Source: Symsagittifera roscoffensis
Lineage: Eukaryota > Xenacoelomorpha > Acoela > Convolutidae
Length of the DNA: 64,000 nt
Assembly: GCF_963678635.1 (NCBI RefSeq)
Contig: NC_087069.1
Coordinates: 10,625,206 to 10,689,205 of the forward strand
Direction of reading: 5' to 3'
The notes under the pieces were generated by a model. The model was not told the DNA's origin, made no database searches, and worked only from the letters and a program-made list of their open reading frames with translations. Positions 33,570-45,040 of this stretch are shown here, one piece after another. The translations under genes were made by a program, and so were the position numbers. How positions within the stretch are numbered: the first letter of the stretch is position 1; each line of letters starts with the position of its first letter.

Positions 33570-35051
33570 CTTGTCCACGATACTCTTGAGTATATGGTGC
33601 AAATATATCTGGTTGTAAATAATCATCATCGGAGGATAAATAATCCGTATGATGAGCTGCTTGCTTTTTATTTTTTTTTGTTGAAAGAATGGGTAATTTT
33701 CACTACGATCCTGTGGAGGATCTGAGTTAGTTTGAAAATTTACTGAGTTGGTTGTTGCCATTGGGTTATCCCAATTTTGAGATCTTATCTGATTATTATT
33801 ATTTTTTCGTGGGGGATAGTTTGTTTTTGATGAATGTGCGTAATTATAATTGTGTTCCGCAAAAGTGTTTCTTGTGAACGTTCTGCGTGTTTTTGACGGT
33901 ACTGTCATGGGTCTATATGTTTGATAATCCATTTGTGAATATTTTGGAGCAACCAAAGGTTTAACGGTTGATTGTAAGGTTACCTGTGCTAGTGAAGTGT
34001 TTGTATTTCTTGGTGTTGTTAAATTTGGACGTATCGGTGAAATACTTTGTTGTGTAGTTGTTGTTGTTTGGACGATTTCTTCATTTATGAAGTGTGATGG
34101 TGTTTGAATATCTTGTTGTGTAAGATTCCTAGTTCCATTAAGGTTTTCATTGCGTATGAGGGTCGAGTTTAAACGGTTATTTCGCGTATCAGGTAAAAAT
34201 GTATTGTAGTTTAATGGTGTTGCATCAATGGTTAAAGGTACTACTCTTACACAATCTCTTGCATAAGATATTGTACTTATTGCTTGACTTGAGATTGATT
34301 GTGGGATATTTATGAATGCATAATGAGACCATTCGGGGTCCCAAACGTAGTCTGACTGTTCTGTGATGGCGGTATCATCGTTTGAATTTTGAGGTCTGAA
34401 TTTTTTCTTGCTTGTGAAATTAAATCTATATTATGTGTGAAATAATCTATTGTAAACCATGCCAAAATTTTTTGTAAGTCATGTTTTGTATGTTGTGAAA
34501 CTTCGTCTTTAGTGAAATTTTCTTTAATTATATGTAGGAAAGTTGAAAATAGTGTGATTTCATGTCGTACCATTATATGTTTGGATGTCTCTATCGGTGA
34601 GACATTTGGGATTGGGGTTTCGTTTTCTAATATTGAAATATAACTATATATTATTGCAAAAACTTCATTAGTAAATATGGAGTTTGCTCTTCGTGAGTTA
34701 TGATATTGTATGCTTTTTATATATTCTAAGAATACTTTTGAAAATTCTAAGTCAAGATCGTCTGTTTGAATTACATATTTGCGGTGATTCGGGTTTGGTG
34801 TACTGAATTCTATGGTGTAGATTCCGTATTGTTGTGTTAAATTGCATATATCTTTCAGATAATGATCAATAATTTGTCTTTTGATTTTTACATCTGGGAA
34901 CTCTGCTTTTTATGGGCTGATTCCGGGTTCAAACAAAATTAGGAGTAAGTTCTTGCAAGTTTTGTCCTCTATTATCGGGTGCATCTACGAGGAAGGGGTA
35001 GATATCGGCGTCATCTGGACTATCTTCACTTGGAGTGTGTGTTTGGCTCAT
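33570..35051 (-). pseudogene. N-terminal part of Gag, broken by frameshifts
   Basis: Open stretches 35051-34929, about 34913-34310 (no internal ATG at its start) and 34320-33680 each shift frame once but together lead into the Gag-protease frame. The second stretch looks globular (for example L-A-W-F-T-I-D-Y-F). The third is Thr/Asn/Pro-rich. An oligo-A run at about 33670-33680 is the likely last frameshift. If joined, Gag would have about 450 residues before the capsid region, long for a Gypsy element. It could instead be a separate ORF. No myristoylation signal is seen. Confidence 0.5.
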
Positions 35052-35493
35052 TTTTTCGTTTAATGACTGTTAATAGGTAACTATCGATGTGTCTAATTGG
35101 TTGATTCCAATTATACAAGTGTACTGGTTTGTGTTTATATTGCTTTTTTATTCTTCTTTTTCCTCTTTTTGATGAATTTGAAGTTGTTTCTGAGTCGGAA
35201 AAATATAATTGATCGTGAATGGGGCAATTTTTATCAATTGATTCTTTTAATTTATAAAGTTCATCTAAATTGCTGGCTTCTGATTCTGAAAATGCGTTTT
35301 TATTTTTTGAAAATCTTTTTCGTGTGATTTGTCTTTGTTTGTTTATTATTTTTCTTTTTATTGTTAGTCGTTTTGTCCTAATATATCCAACTGTTTGTGT
35401 ATGAGGTGTGATTACAAGGTCGTATTTTTTGTTATCTATTTCACAGTTGTGTAAAACAATTGTTTGTTTATTTCCTAGATTTTTAAATGACAT
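35026..35493 (-). CDS. Small basic protein upstream of gag (155 aa)
   Basis: This is an open frame starting just after the leader and overlapping the presumed Gag start at 35051. It has a dense Arg/Lys tract (residues about 40-65: K-R-L-T-I-K-R-K, R-Q-I-T-R-K-R), then an acidic/Ser segment, a second basic cluster (K-R-G-K-R-R-I-K-K) and a W-N-Q-P patch. Such composition suits a nucleic-acid-binding or nuclear-targeted accessory protein, but function is inference. Position before gag is rare for an accessory gene. It is undamaged. Confidence 0.55.
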   Translation of the reverse strand: MSFKNLGNKQTIVLHNCEIDNKKYDLVITPHTQTVGYIRTKRLTIKRKIINKQRQITRKRFSKNKNAFSESEASNLDELYKLKESIDKNCPIHDQLYFSDSETTSNSSKRGKRRIKKQYKHKPVHLYNWNQPIRHIDSYLLTVIKRKNEPNTHSK

Positions 35494-36420
35494 AAGGTTT
35501 AGGATGAGGGATGCAAAAAGTTGTTAGATGATTTCTACTTTCTTAAACCGTTAGTCCTTACGATTTTTTGGTTAGCTTAACCTGGGTCTATTTGTTCAGG
35601 GTTGGAGAGAAAAGTATATCGATTCCGAAGATTGATTTTTTACTTTCTCGTGGCTAATATAAGCTAAGGTGTTAACTTACTTAATCTTACTTAGGGGTAG
35701 TGATTGTGTTCAAGGGTTGGAGAATAGTAAATCGATCCAGAAGGTTCAGGTATAATTAGAACGCAAGTAGTTCGTTAGATACTATTTTAAACTTACTAAC
35801 TCTAAGATTTATCCTGGGCCTGGTAAGAGGAGGGTTCAAGTGAAGGATGAATAACCGAAGTTCTTCACTGTTTATCATAATTTGAATGATTAGTTTTGTT
35901 CAAAAATTTCTATTAGTCTTAGGTTTTTTGAAAGGGTTGGATAGTGAATCGACGTTTGAGGTCGTTAGACACTTGCTAAGTGGGTGGGGGAGAACAAAAT
36001 TGTACTTTTTGATCCAAGGATAGGCCTTGATGATCAAGTTTTAAATTTAGTGAAATAGAAAATTAATTAAGATCCAAGGATAAGCCTTGATGATCTGATT
36101 TTAAAATTAAGTGAATTTAAGTTTAAAATGGTTTAAATTTGTTTAAGAAAAAGATTTAGTGTTTTAATGATATTAGTGAGCTTATGATTGCTGTTATGTT
36201 TAGGTGATGAAGCTGGGACAACTGATGATTTTATGATTACTAACAATTTATTGTCATGCTACTAATTTTTGTTTTGATTTTCAATAAATATTTTCCAAAC
36301 ATGTTTTATATAATACTGCAGAATTTAGGAAAACGATCTGAGATCTTTTTATCAATCGTTATTGTATATTAATAATTTTGTTTAGCGCCTGAAATGATCA
36401 TGAAGATTGACTTCAAGATT
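35494..36420 (-). repeat. Leader region with short internal repeats
   Basis: Two 60 bp direct repeats begin at 36011 and 36071. Each starts gatccaaggata and contains an AAGG/CCTT hairpin. Three degenerate copies of a gggttgga-type phrase followed by atcga lie near 35596, 35710 and 35930. The region follows the primer-binding site and a small ORF, so packaging, dimerisation or translation control are possible roles. No ORF of note. Confidence 0.5.
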
Positions 36421-36654
36421 TTATGTTTGTAAATGAAAATCTAAATTCATTGCTAATAAAATTCTAAATATAAAAGTTTGTGTTGGCTTTTGCCGTACTA
36501 TCATATAACTATATGGTAAGTTTCTACTTTGTCGTATGTCGTCTCTGGTTCGAGGTCTCCTTCCAATTCCGGGTAGTTCTATTATCGTTCGGAATATTGG
36601 CTCTGATCTATTGAGTCGTAGAGACATTTCGATTAAATTATCATCGTATAACAT
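36421..36654 (-). CDS. Possible leader ORF (77 aa)
   Basis: This ORF starts about 70 nt downstream of the primer-binding site. It is Arg/Ile/Leu-rich with G-I-G-R-R-P-R-T-R. No relative is recognised. It may be a short upstream ORF or a spliced first exon. The case for coding is weak. Confidence 0.25.
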   Translation of the reverse strand: MLYDDNLIEMSLRLNRSEPIFRTIIELPGIGRRPRTRDDIRQSRNLPYSYMIVRQKPTQTFIFRILLAMNLDFHLQT

Positions 36655-36721
36655 TTTGAAAACATTTTGTCTAAATTCTAATCATTTTTTGGTTAATTTT
36701 AAGCTATTAAGGTCTTGTTCG

Positions 36722-36739
36722 AGACTTATGGTCGCACCA
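36722..36739 (-). promoter_or_regulatory. tRNA primer-binding site
   Basis: On the - strand, 2 nt after the 5' LTR, the sequence begins TGGTGCGACC. This is the expected complement of a tRNA 3' end including CCA. The position and the leading TGG are diagnostic; I do not name the tRNA. Confidence 0.75.
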
Positions 36740-36741
36740 GA

Positions 36742-37149
36742 TCAGTTAGGACCGATGTGGTTAACTCATAGAGTAATTTCGGATAGGGTACACCGTCTGC
36801 TCGTCACGCTATCTTACTTTCTGCCGGATAGATTCGTGCAACTTCTTAGTCTAATACCGATCCTAATCTTACTCTTATACTATCTAGTCTCAGGTTGTTT
36901 AACTAGTCTCTGCTAGGCTCAATAGATCTAGGGTATACTGGTTTATTGCGGCTGCTGAAGTTCTCTTGGAGAGGCAACTAATTTCTAAGTTAAATTCAAA
37001 TCTCTCTGGCTGAAATTACAAGTAATTTCAGCACTTACAAATAAGTGGGTTGTTAGTTAGATGGATCATGATTGGTTAATATTAAATACTTTACAGTGGT
37101 AAAATATCTAATTTATCCAATCATAAAATATAGTTAAGATCAGGTTCCA
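36742..37149 (-). repeat. 5' LTR
   Basis: This is a 408 bp partner of the 3' LTR with about eight substitutions and a 2 bp indel. The terminal CA is mutated to GA on the - strand (TC at 36742-36743). The candidate poly(A) signal is at 36947-36942. The internal inverted repeat persists with 11 bp arms (37009-37032). Confidence 0.9.
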
Positions 37150-37153
37150 AATT
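37150..37153. repeat. Target-site duplication AATT (right)
   Basis: This is the partner of 19477-19480. Confidence 0.75.
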
Positions 37154-38822
37154 TCAAGTAGAGTTGGTGTTTTTAGAGTTTGATTATTTTGTCAAAAATT
37201 CGTGTCGTTTTTTTTCACGTTCAATTGGTATTTGGAAGGCTTACGTGCTTTTCGAGGTCGTCGGGGATTTGAAGAAAGCTAATGAAATCAACCGCTACGC
37301 ATCCCTAGTCCTCGTCATGCTGTGAAGTTCTTTGATTTTTAGAAAAAAGTAATCGAAACTTTTCTTCATATTTGTTGACAAGTTTGTTTTTATCAATATG
37401 ACAAGACGACAAGACACAAATTGATGCTCGGCTAAAAGTTTCACCATTTTTTATGGCAAGATCCCTTTCCCACGTTGTCTGTTAAAAGTTATGAAATTGG
37501 TTATGCATTTTTCGATTTTGCTTGCCCGCACTGACTAAAATGAATTAGGATGGGAAAAGTATGGAAAAAGTATGCAAATGAAATTTTCTCGGCAATTTTC
37601 AGCTAACTGTTCGGCTTTTTATTCAGATGCTTGGGTCCAGCCGAATTGCTGTTAATCTCTGAAAATGAATGGGTGGGTTGTTTATCTCACTATAAAAATT
37701 TTCGATGGCATAACTCTGCTGTGAAATCTATAGCATGTGGTACAAATGCTCGGCTGTTGCATTCAACCCGCAATTTAACAAATAAGTGGACTGCGACGGA
37801 TGATAATTCTTGATAGGTAAATTTTTAAAGATAATTTTATCTGAATGTTCCTGTTTTTGTTGAGTCAGACAGATTTGAGTCTTCCGCCAACTTATAGGAA
37901 CCCATCATGATCTTAATTTGGATAAAGTTGAAGAAAATTGATGTCCAATTTATGTAACTAAGTTTTTGGAAATCTCTATTTTTGTCAGTCGAAAGGCCGT
38001 TTCACCCCGTATCAACAACTCAAAGCCTAGCCCGACGATTGTTTCAATTGTTACTGTTCTGCTTTTAATAATACAGGGTAATCTTCGCAATAATACCTCC
38101 GGTGATCCGACGTCTTCTACCGGTGATTTTCCCTCTCCACTCGCTACTTAAATGATCAGGATCAATTCGTCGGGTAGTCATATAACTTTTTGTTTTTAGC
38201 TTATTTCAAGAATTTGTCGGCGACCAAGAAAGTCCAGACCACCAAAATTGCAAAAATAAATATTTCAGCGGTTGCTAATAGTTGAGTTTTCATGGTCGAC
38301 CAGATTTTGATGAAGTTAAAATTAGCGCCACTTTTTGTATAACTAGCAAGTGTTTTGTTCAATATAACAATAACCAGCATTTTCAAAGTTGTTCTTGAAC
38401 CCTAATTCTGATTAGCTCACAGCTTAGGACTTTGAAACAGACCTCGTTTCTGAGCTTACAAAGTATGTTCCTTGGCGATAGTCGATATTTCGCGCCATCC
38501 AGTGGCTTGTCAGGTCGTGTGTCGTGCTTTGTCCTGGCAAGAAATTCTGCCCCTTACGCCATGTCAAAATACAAAAATTCAGACTCACAAAAAGCCAAGG
38601 ACTTTGAGGTCACTTTGCTGCTTTGCATAAACATATGGTTCTCGCTTCGATGAAGCAGTTTGTCAGCTGAAGCCATCTATGCTCCTAACTCGTGTGCAGT
38701 TCGACTTGCAGACTGCATTATAAGGCTAAGAAACAATTTTCATGAAAACTGCACTTGTTGAATGAATAATTTCGGGTAGCTACTCTTCATATTTTTTAGT
38801 AGATTCCTCTTGATGTGCTGAA
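37154..38822. other. Unique sequence, nothing recognised
   Basis: These are flanking host bases of the retroelement insertion. ORFs of about 60-73 codons occur on both strands, with no domain, signal or repeat. Confidence 0.4.
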
Positions 38823-39500
38823 AACAACACGGCGTAACAAAAAAAACTTGGTTGCATTCAAAAACGCGCATTATTTTGTAGGTTCCGAAGATGAGGGAAA
38901 ACCGTCAACTCCCTAAAACTTGTAATATGTTTCTGGCTGGCTGTCAAAATCTAGATTCCACATCATGTAGTTTTTTTATGTGTTATGGTTTTTTGATGGA
39001 AATCATTAAGCCTGGAGACTCTCGAACCAAGCATTATATCATGTTTTAGAATAGTTCCAATTTTCTTATTCAGTTGCAAGACAAAATGTAATGACAAAAT
39101 TTTTGAATATCATATCACTTCTGGAAATCTTGTCAAAGCGAGAGACTGCCAAGACGTATTTTCTGATTTTTTTGTAGATCTGTGATGGCAAATGACAATT
39201 TTGGTGATTGGATACAAGCAACCCGGAGAAAGGCCAAAACTACACATGAGACTTTTAAAGTTTTTGCCAAAAGTTGGAAAACAGATGGAGTGAATACAGT
39301 TAGAGCCAAAGCAAGCGTAGGTTTCCCTTTTCTGTGCTTCACCCCAGAATTGCAGTCAGGAGCAACACGCAGGAGGTGGTACGAGACGTAGCTTGCTCGT
39401 AGTGTGATACGCGGGCTGAGGTGTTCGCCTCATGGTTCGACCGACACGGTCGAACGGAGCCCGATTTTCGTCGCAAATTAGGCCGGTCGAACGAATACTA
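38823..39500 (+). repeat. Duplicated block, copy 1 (~0.68 kb)
   Basis: This block is nearly identical to 42312-42988, in the same orientation. Each copy contains a short ORF (39182-39391 here) preceded by TTTTTTTGTAG, an acceptor-like tract, reading N-D-N-F-G-D-W-I-Q-A-T-R-R-K. In both copies it directly precedes Gypsy pol fragments. It may be part of another mobile element; origin unknown. Confidence 0.8.
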
Positions 39501-39559
39501 CAGTCGAACAAGTTCGAATCATGAGTCGATCGGGTCGATGGAGTCTCAATTTTATATCA

Positions 39560-42240
39560 AATCTTAACCTCAATCTCCGTTCAAACATATCCATCAACAT
39601 CTCCGTCGATCGCATACTTGATAATAAATTAGGATTGGACGCAGGAATGAACAATGGTCTTTCCTAGACTGTCCAGCTAGGATCATGTTTATCATTCCTC
39701 ATGTATTCCATGCTTTCGCGGTCTACGTTTTGAATTGTGACACTGGTCTCGTAGGGGTTTGACGTGTTTTGCCTAAGTTGTCCTAGTAAGGATTGTACGT
39801 TTTCGCGAGCCTTTTTCTATTACCTTGTCGTATCTGCATTGTGAAAGGTAGATCCGGCTCTGTGTTCTTAGGAACCTACCTCTGCTCACGATCATCCCAA
39901 TCTTCCTCTGGATAGGGTAAAGTTTCTTCGTCTGCTTCGACTATGTCATAAGCATCCATTTCGTAGGCAGAGTCCATCATCCTTCTCCATCTCTTTAGGT
40001 ATACATCAGTCTTCTGTGGATAGGTTATTGGATGTTATGTTCTAAAAAAAGCAGCTCGATCAGTGTTGAGTCTGTTAAATTGTTCATCTTGTTTTACTAA
40101 CATTACCATGAAAAAGGGCCGCCCCCATTTCTTGAAAGCCTTCGGTGGGAGCTCATTCTGAAAGACCTAAACATAATCTCCTACTGAGTAAGCTCTGGCA
40201 CCAGCTAACTTCTTGTCGAAGTTTTCCTTTGCCCTGCCTGCGCTTGTCTCTTGTTGTGTCTGCACAAGTCATGGACATCCTGCTGACCTCTTATCACATC
40301 TCTCACATAAACTTGTGATGTCGTCTTTTTGCATTTCTACTCAGGGTTAAAAAAATGTAAGTGGCAGAGCCTTCTCGTGCCCTGTCAGCATCACGTGTGG
40401 TTTAATGCCTGTTGTAGAGTGCTGGGTATTGTTAACAGCCCCCATCACTGGTGGCAACTATTCATCCCAATCAGTCATGTATCGGGAACAGTATACCCTC
40501 AACATCGATACCAGCGTTCGGTTTTGAATCTCTACTAGGCAATTCGTCGGTGGGTGGTACGTTGTAGAATGAAGTTGGTCTGTTTGAGAACGCCCCTTGA
40601 GCTCCTTGGTACGTCATCTGAATCCATGCCTGGCTATCCAACTACTGATCAAAGTCTCCTCCCCTGAGGCCTTTGTGCTTGGCACAGCTTCGACTTACTT
40701 TGTAAAAAGATCGATAATCACCAGAACCTGGTTGCAGCCACTGTCTGTCATACAAATAATCTGATGATCAGTCTGCAACACCCCATTAATTTCAGATGAC
40801 TCGAATGACTGCAATGGTAAATTCAATTTCCTGGGACTTTAACCTGATGGCAGACAAACATCCTGTTTCCTATTTTTCCCACGCTTTTTTTTCAGTCCAG
40901 GTCACTCAAAGCATTTGAAGTTTCTCTGGTACACTTTATCGATCCCCTGGTGTCCCATGTGATCATGTGACGGGATCAAAGGTTACGTTTGATAGAGCTG
41001 CGGCAACACTATCGCGTTGTACTTGTACAGAACCCTGTCCTTCTATCTCCAAGTGACAATGTCATCTTTGTTGAGATACAACCGATCGTCTTTCTGCATG
41101 TAATCAAGATCTGGTAACTGTCCTCTTCCAGATCTCCTTTATCTGGTGCTTCAATTTCGATCCACCTTTTTGAACTACTCGTCAAACGGTCATATCTCTG
41201 CGCTCTTAGTAAGTTCGAGAGTATATATCTCGTCTTCAATTTTGTGACCCTAAGTTGACCATTCAGCTCACTAGGCTGATGTGCGTCATCTTTCGTCTTG
41301 CCAAACCATATTTTTGCCAATGGCTTTGTCTCTTGTTCAAATGGCTCTAGGTTAACCCTGACTGCTTTCTTCTGCGGTAGCAGGCTCATGGGACGTTTTG
41401 ACACTGCTGTCATCTCCAAGTCAATGGCTGCGTTGTCAAAGACTCTTTCGCTCCAAGATAGATCGCGATCGCCATCAGGGTCTTGATGTACCTCTCTGCC
41501 TAAGTCTCTGACCCGAGTCTCCACCAACAGTGTGTGTATCGCCATTTACGACATCTCAGAGCCCGTACTCGAGTTCCTGTCTGAGTATCTGTCAGCTTCT
41601 GATTTTTTTGAGATATCTTCAGTAGATAAATCTGCCGTAAAGCACATCTCCATGGTAGAGCCTGATGAATTTGATCTACTCGCCCAGCTGAACTCCCCAT
41701 ACAACGCTCAATCTATTTTGTCTCTTTGTGTCTCCGTTCCCTTCGCTGTCCGACTCGCTGGAAAAATTTTCTTGCTCCGAGTGTTTGGACTCAGTATCAT
41801 GGGCCTAAAAATTGACTGTTTTCTTTGAATCTCATTTTCTTTCTTCTCTGTTTTGTACGATAGCTTTATCAAAGCGCTTTGGGGAAATGAGGAGGAGACT
41901 AGTTGAGGAACCACTTTCCTACAATCCCTTTAATTTTGTTTAAGATGACCTTTTGATAGAAAATCAGAACTTTCTCACTGACCGTTAGCGATGTCATCGC
42001 TAACGTCCAGTCAGAATCACCTCTGGTTACTTCTCTTTCTAACAATCCTCCAAGCATTCGCATCATCTATGTTGTGACTTCCGCCGTCTTATCCAGCAAT
42101 GAGAGGCTGTTTATGTTCAGCGGAGTCAGCTCCTGCTGAACCAAGTTCGAACGTAAGAACAAATCCAAAGGCACCTGGTCCTTCTTCGATAAGATCTCTT
42201 CTCGCCAGCCTTTTCTTCAGGGTGTTCTGGTATAAGGTTT
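39560..42240 (-). pseudogene. Degenerate Gypsy pol/3' ORF remnant (same family as 60.3-63.4 kb)
   Basis: The stretch follows the right-hand element piece by piece. 39560-39790 matches the macro-like ORF (60300-60470). 39880-40030 matches the acidic pol tail. 40100-40990 matches integrase. 41013-41590 matches the long linker, where a 178-codon frame (41009-41545) survives and begins A-I-H-T-L-L-V-E-T-R. 41880-42240 matches more of the linker near 63000-63360. Stops and frameshifts are everywhere, and the copy is clearly older than the one at 50-64 kb. It lacks LTRs. Confidence 0.8.
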
Positions 42241-42311
42241 CTTGATCGCCATCAGTGTCTTGATGTACCTCTATGCTCAAGTCTCTAACCCGGATCTCCA
42301 CCACCTCCACA

Positions 42312-43590
42312 TCCTGAAAACAACACTGCGTAACAAAAAAATTTGGTTGCATTCAAAAACGCGCATTGTTTTGTAGGTTCCGAAGATGAGGGAAAACCGT
42401 CAACTCCCTAAAACTTGTAATATGTTTCCGGCTGGCTGTCAAAATCTAGATTCCACATCATGTAGTTTTTTATGTGTTATGGTTTTTTGATGGAAATCAT
42501 TAAGCCTGGAGACTCTCGAACCAAGCATTATATCATGTTTTAGAATAGTTCCAATTTTCTTATTCAGTGACAAGACAAAATGTTATGACAAAATTGTTGA
42601 ATATCATACCACTTCTGGAAATCTTGTCAAAGCGTGAGACTGCCAAGACGCATTTTCTGATTTTTTTGTAGATCTGTGATGGCAAATGACAATTTTGGTG
42701 ATTGGATACAAGCAACCCGGAGAAAGGCCAAAACTACACATGAGACTTTAAAGTTTTTGCCAAAAATTGGAAGAACAGATGGAGTGAATTCAGTTAGAGC
42801 CAAAGCAAGCGTAGGGTTTCCCTTTTCTGTGCTTAACTCCAGAATTGCAGTCAGGAGCAACACGCAGGAGGTGGTACGAGATGTAGCTTGCTCGTAGTGT
42901 GATACCCGGGCTGAGGTGTTCGCCTCATGGTTTGACCGACACGGTCGAACGGAGCCCGATTTTCGTCGCAAATTAGGACGGTCGAATCATTGGGTTGTAC
43001 TTGTACAGAACCCTGTCATTCCCTCTCCAAGTGACAATCTCATCTTTGTTTAGATACAACCGCTCGTCTTTCTGCATGTAATCAAGATCTGATAACTGTC
43101 CTCTTCCAGATCTCCTTTATCTGGTGCTTCAATTTCGATCCACCTTTTCAAACTACTCGTCATACGGTCATATCTCTGCGCTCTTAGTAATTTCGAGAGT
43201 CTATATCTTGTCTTCAACTTTGTGACCCTAAATTGACCATTCAGCTCACTAGGCTGATATGCGTCATCTTTCATCTTGCCAAACCATATCTTTGCCAATG
43301 GCTTTGTCTCTTGTTCAAATGGCTCTAGGTTAACCCTGACTGCTTTCTTCTGCGGTAGCAGGCTCATGGGACGTTTTGACACTGCTGTCACCTTCAAGTC
43401 AATTGCTGCGTTGTCAAAGACTCTTCCGCTCCAAGATAGATCGCGATCGCCATCAGGGTCTTGATGAACCTCTCTGCCTATATCTCTGACCCGAGTCTCC
43501 ACCAACAGTGTGTGTATCGCCATTTACGACATCCCAGAGCCCGTACTCGAGTTCCTGTCTGAGTATCTGTCACTTTCTGATTTCTTCAAA
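42312..43590 (-). repeat. Second copy of 38823-39500 fused to a second copy of 41013-41590
   Basis: 42312-42988 repeats 38823-39500, and 42992-43590 repeats 41013-41590, with about 1.5 kb between them missing. It interrupts the older pol remnant. The pol part keeps a 157-codon frame (43050-43523). This is best explained as a tandem duplication with internal deletion. Confidence 0.8.
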
Positions 43591-43595
43591 AGAAG

Positions 43596-44120
43596 AAGCG
43601 CCCTGTAGGTTTTTGTCCCAAAACGAAAATTTTTCTTTTATCTTCACTTAATTGGCTTGCTTCTGTTCCAATCTATTATGAAACTCAGTGTTTTAACTAA
43701 GACTGTCAGCCTTTTAGTGCTTGTCACGCATACTTGCTCGATAGGCATGTGAAAGACTTTTATCCGGACTATCAAACGACCAAATTATTTTCGGTCTATC
43801 GAGTACGTTTTCAACAAGGACAGTGCTTGGTTGTCTACGCGCAGCTTAAAAGGAGATATTTCTAAAAAATCGCAAAACTTCTCAACGAAGGTCACTCCGC
43901 AAACATACTTGCTCTTTGGGGCACAATACTTCATCTCCGTAAGGATTGGTTGTTTTGCTTACATATGGGATGTGAAGGAGAACTGTTCTTTCATTCCATG
44001 CTTGTTAATGATGTAGCATTCCAGATATGGCAACTACTGAGGTAACGGTGTCGAGAATGTACAAGCCTTTGTCTGTTGGCATATCTAGTGGTACCTCGTA
44101 GAGCTCCCGTTTACAGGCAC
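43596..44120 (-). pseudogene. Degenerate RNase H end of the Gypsy remnant
   Basis: This stretch is colinear with 63420-63915 of the right-hand element, the C-terminal RNase H and the TDAS region. It has no useful open frame. It abuts an oppositely oriented 3'-end fragment at about 44125, marking a rearrangement point. Confidence 0.7.
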
Positions 44121-44135
44121 TATTGGACATTCAGC

Positions 44136-45040
44136 TCATGTTAGAGAGAACAATCGAAAGAAACGCCGACTAACGATGAGTTGGAACCACTTGATTTGGA
44201 TTTTTTTGAGACAACTTGCAACATCTTGAGCATACAGTACTGATCTGTGATGTCTGTGATGGAACAGAAAAAGAAAAGATGCTCAAGTATGATCTGGAGA
44301 GAATTTTGACGTTGTGCCTCCACAACAGCTTTTGCAGAAACAGAGAAACTACTAAGAATCATCTACCTTGTTGTAAACAGAGGGTAGAAGGGAAGTGAAG
44401 TTGGAGGACTGCCTCCAAAAGCGTATGAATGGCAGGTGAAGTGTTACAAGACACTGAAACGAGAGTGCAGAGTCGAAGACGCAAGAAGAGGAGATGGAGC
44501 CTTGACAACTGCCAAAGACAAGAAGCAAAAAGCTATTAGAAGAAATTAGAAAACTTAGAAATTCGAACGAGAAGAAAGATGCGAACAAAAAAGAAACAAA
44601 GCAGAAAAATTAAACTCTTAATTTTTTTGTGTGAAAAAATTCAAATCCGGAACCAAACCAACTGAGCTTGAAATTGAAAACTGATGAGAAGAAGTCTTTA
44701 GTTTTTTTTTTGAGTTTATCTTTGCTGCAATTATGAAATTGCATTGTGATTCTGATAGCTAGTTCAGAGACACTTATGTATTATTTATAGAGGCTTGATT
44801 GGAGAAAATCTTAAAGTATTCCAGCCTGCTTGATTGTTTTTAATCAATTAAGAGAACTGTTGGCTTTGTTGTGACATGAAGAAACTTGAGTAAAATCTTG
44901 AGGAAGGAGATTATTTCATTGTTCCTTCTAGCCACTGAGTTTTCACATTCAATTATTCAAGACCAATAACAACTAAATTGACAGAAGGGAAATTACTTAG
45001 TTAGTTGTTTTTAATTTGTTAGTTGGCAGGACTGTCCTGT
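44136..45040 (+). mobile_element. Inverted fragment: 3' coding end plus probable LTR of the second Gypsy family
   Basis: 44136-44600 matches the reverse complement of 51170-50600, including a shared stretch encoding L-C-L-H-N-S-F-C-R-N-R on the corresponding strand. 44628-45040 matches the reverse complement of 50440-50035. Both copies of the latter part start near TGTGTGAAAAAA and end in a GGACTGTCCTG palindrome. An internal deletion lies near 44225. The orientation is opposite to that of the pol remnant beside it. Confidence 0.75.

Larger units (their letters stand above)
19481..37149 (-). mobile_element. Complete 17.7 kb LTR retroelement (Ty3/Gypsy-like, env-bearing), pol-defective
   Basis: Two direct repeats (19481-19890 and 36742-37149) about 98% alike bound the element. 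AATT flanks both outer ends. A tRNA-complementary primer site lies 2 nt inside the right LTR. All plausible coding is on the - strand in the order basic ORF, Gag-protease, RT start, integrase, membrane ORFs, Pro/Ser-rich ORF, env-like gene, 601-aa ORF. The RT and most of RNase H are deleted at about 30220, so an intact relative would be longer still. Typical Gypsy elements are 5-8 kb. The Gypsy assignment rests on the 4 bp target duplication, the integrase with a GPY module, and the Gag/protease type. Eight or so differences between LTRs suggest a fairly recent insertion. Confidence 0.9.

Noticed and set aside
36011-36120. CRISPR-like direct repeats
   Set aside because: Only two 60 bp units in tandem, in a retroelement leader of a eukaryote.
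39182-39391. Short ORF N-D-N-F-G-D-W as a real gene
   Set aside because: Present in two copies of a duplicated block only, with no recognised domain; described as part of the repeat instead.
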